Made by a program: the position numbers and the translations under genes
Source of the DNA: Syncephalis fuscata
Lineage: Eukaryota; Zoopagomycota; Zoopagomycetes; Zoopagales; Piptocephalidaceae
NCBI GenBank assembly: GCA_025786725.1
Contig: JAHLTZ010000158.1
Location: 1-20,946, forward strand
Length of the DNA stretch: 20,946 nt
Direction of reading: 5' to 3'
Shown: piece after piece, positions 19,818 to 20,946 of the stretch
Layout of the letters: every line of letters begins with the position of its first letter
How positions within the stretch are numbered: position 1 is the stretch's first letter
Notes under the pieces: generated by a model
Databases searched by the model: none
What the model was told of the DNA's origin: nothing
The model's input: only the letters and a program-made list of their open reading frames with translations

Positions 19818-20946
19818 TTAACCTTTAACTGCTCCGTAATATGGAACATAAACGGCACGGTTCGATGGTGGTTCATTGAGCCTTGGATTGGGATCAATTA
19901 CAATATACCCGGAATATGATCATATCTCATCCTTTTGTATATTTTTCGGCGTACTGATTTGTACAGTAATATCGATGATCTGATATGGCTGTAAATTGAT
20001 AAATTCTAGAATGGAGGCAGTTTCAGTTGTGTGTTGCCTTGATGATATATTGCTAGTAGGTCTTGATTTTGGAACTGGAGCATTTGGAATACGTGAAAAG
20101 CTATACGATAGCGATGTAGCAGATAAAGATGAAATTTTGATAGCTACATTTACTACTTTAGCATAACTATATCCTATATTAATTGAAGATGGCTCAACAC
20201 GAGTGTTCTCAGCGCCTATTATTTTGTTAAGATTGATCATGCTGGCCACCTTGATATTTTACAGAAATGTAGGAACTTAAATTGCTGTTTTTAATCGGAA
20301 TTGCATTGTTTTTTTAGTATAGTCTTGATAGATCTAACGTCGATCGAATCATATTGATCAAGTTCAACTATCAATGCCGCTGCACCAGCAACGTGGGTAA
20401 CAGCAGCTGATATATCGCTAAAATGAGATTTGTTTCATTGTTTATAAATGGTAGTAGTGTAAACTTTGTGACTTGGTGCTAAAATGTCAGGATAGTGAGG
20501 CGGTATGGATGGCTTGTTTTGCGATCCAGTTGTAGCGACAGTAATATTGCCATCTGTAATATAGCCATACTTTTCTTTAAAAGCGTATTTATATCCACGT
20601 CCATTCATGCAAACTTTTTTATAAATAAAACATTTTTTTGCTAATACTAAATAAAGGTATGCCACATTCAATTTTCGTTTCCTTTTTTAAATACCATCTA
20701 CAATGATAAACCCAGTTATTTCTGCTGATTTAGCAAGCTGTAGCATGGCCTCTATCTCCGGTTTTATGCCAAACAAGTGCAATACCACCTTTGTTAAGCC
20801 TGTTAAAGTGCTCATTCAAGGTGCCTATAAAATTATTAGGAATAATAGCCATTTCATTATCAAAGTTATATTTCATATTTGAACATGAAGATATAAACTT
20901 AATGCGACGACCAGTTGTTTTTTCTTCAAACCAATGCGATAAATGA
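19818..20946 (-). pseudogene. decayed subtilisin-like (S8) protease with PA domain, partial
   Basis: Secreted serine-protease family. The piece runs off the window; the Asp and His catalytic regions lie beyond 20946. Going down the minus strand: a PA-type segment (KGGIALVWHKTGDRG, then AEITGFIIVDG in another frame), IPLFSISKKM, PHYPDILAPSHKVYTT, then DISAAVTHVAGAAALI in place of GTSMAxPHVAGAAALI. The nucleophile position is still Ser (TCA, 20408-20410) but the flanking Gly-Thr is lost. The next segments are an Fn3-like domain (MINLNKI, SSINIGYSYAK, LSYSFSRIPNAPVP) and SGYIVIDPNPRLNEPP to VPYYGAVKG. Breaks include an in-frame TGA at 20435-20437, a stop after LKKQCNSD, and a frameshift near 20237 between KYQGG and MINLNK. 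The C-terminal remainder expected downstream is missing, with the Fanzor relic in its place. Confidence 0.82.

Overview
This is a eukaryotic, AT-rich window with short (about 50-80 nt) GT-AG introns. The gene content (UPF2, a GCNA/SprT-like protease, 7-transmembrane paralogs, a PA-domain subtilase relic, a Fanzor relic) and the compact layout suggest an early-diverging (zygomycete-grade) fungus. That placement is inference; no marker fixes the species.

Layout: 1-890 is 5' flank with a TATA-like box. 895-3372 (+) is the striking locus: one ordinary exon encodes a signal peptide and dibasic propeptide, followed by about 29 intron-like units of modal 81 bp. Each unit ends in an acceptor AG, then exactly 3 nt (6 nt in two cases), then a GTAAGT-type donor. 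Joining these nucleotides keeps phase 1, gives no stop until TAA at 3370, and yields a roughly 32-residue mature peptide with six cysteines spaced C-x2-C-x3-C-x9-C-x3-C-x4-C. The mature peptide therefore appears to be encoded one codon per exon. 3373-5134 is mostly featureless. 5135-9881 (+) is a complete 19-exon UPF2 (1204 aa). 10304-12806 (-) is a complete 11-exon GCNA-like SprT protease (640 aa), tail-to-tail with UPF2. 12904-17142 (-) holds three tandem paralogs of a 7-transmembrane receptor-like gene. The third has a 1-nt frameshift, and a relic of GCNA exon 1 between copies two and three shows how the array duplicated. 17739-18457 (+) is an unrecognised gene of about 203 codons with one homopolymer frameshift. 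18839-19660 (-) is a decayed Fanzor (eukaryotic TnpB-like nuclease), immediately downstream of a decayed subtilisin-like protease (19818-20946, running off the window).

The genes do not form one pathway. UPF2 (mRNA surveillance) and GCNA (SUMO-linked DNA-protein crosslink repair) are housekeeping genes. The 7TM array, the secreted peptide and the mobile-element/protease debris are the lineage-specific, fast-changing part of the window.
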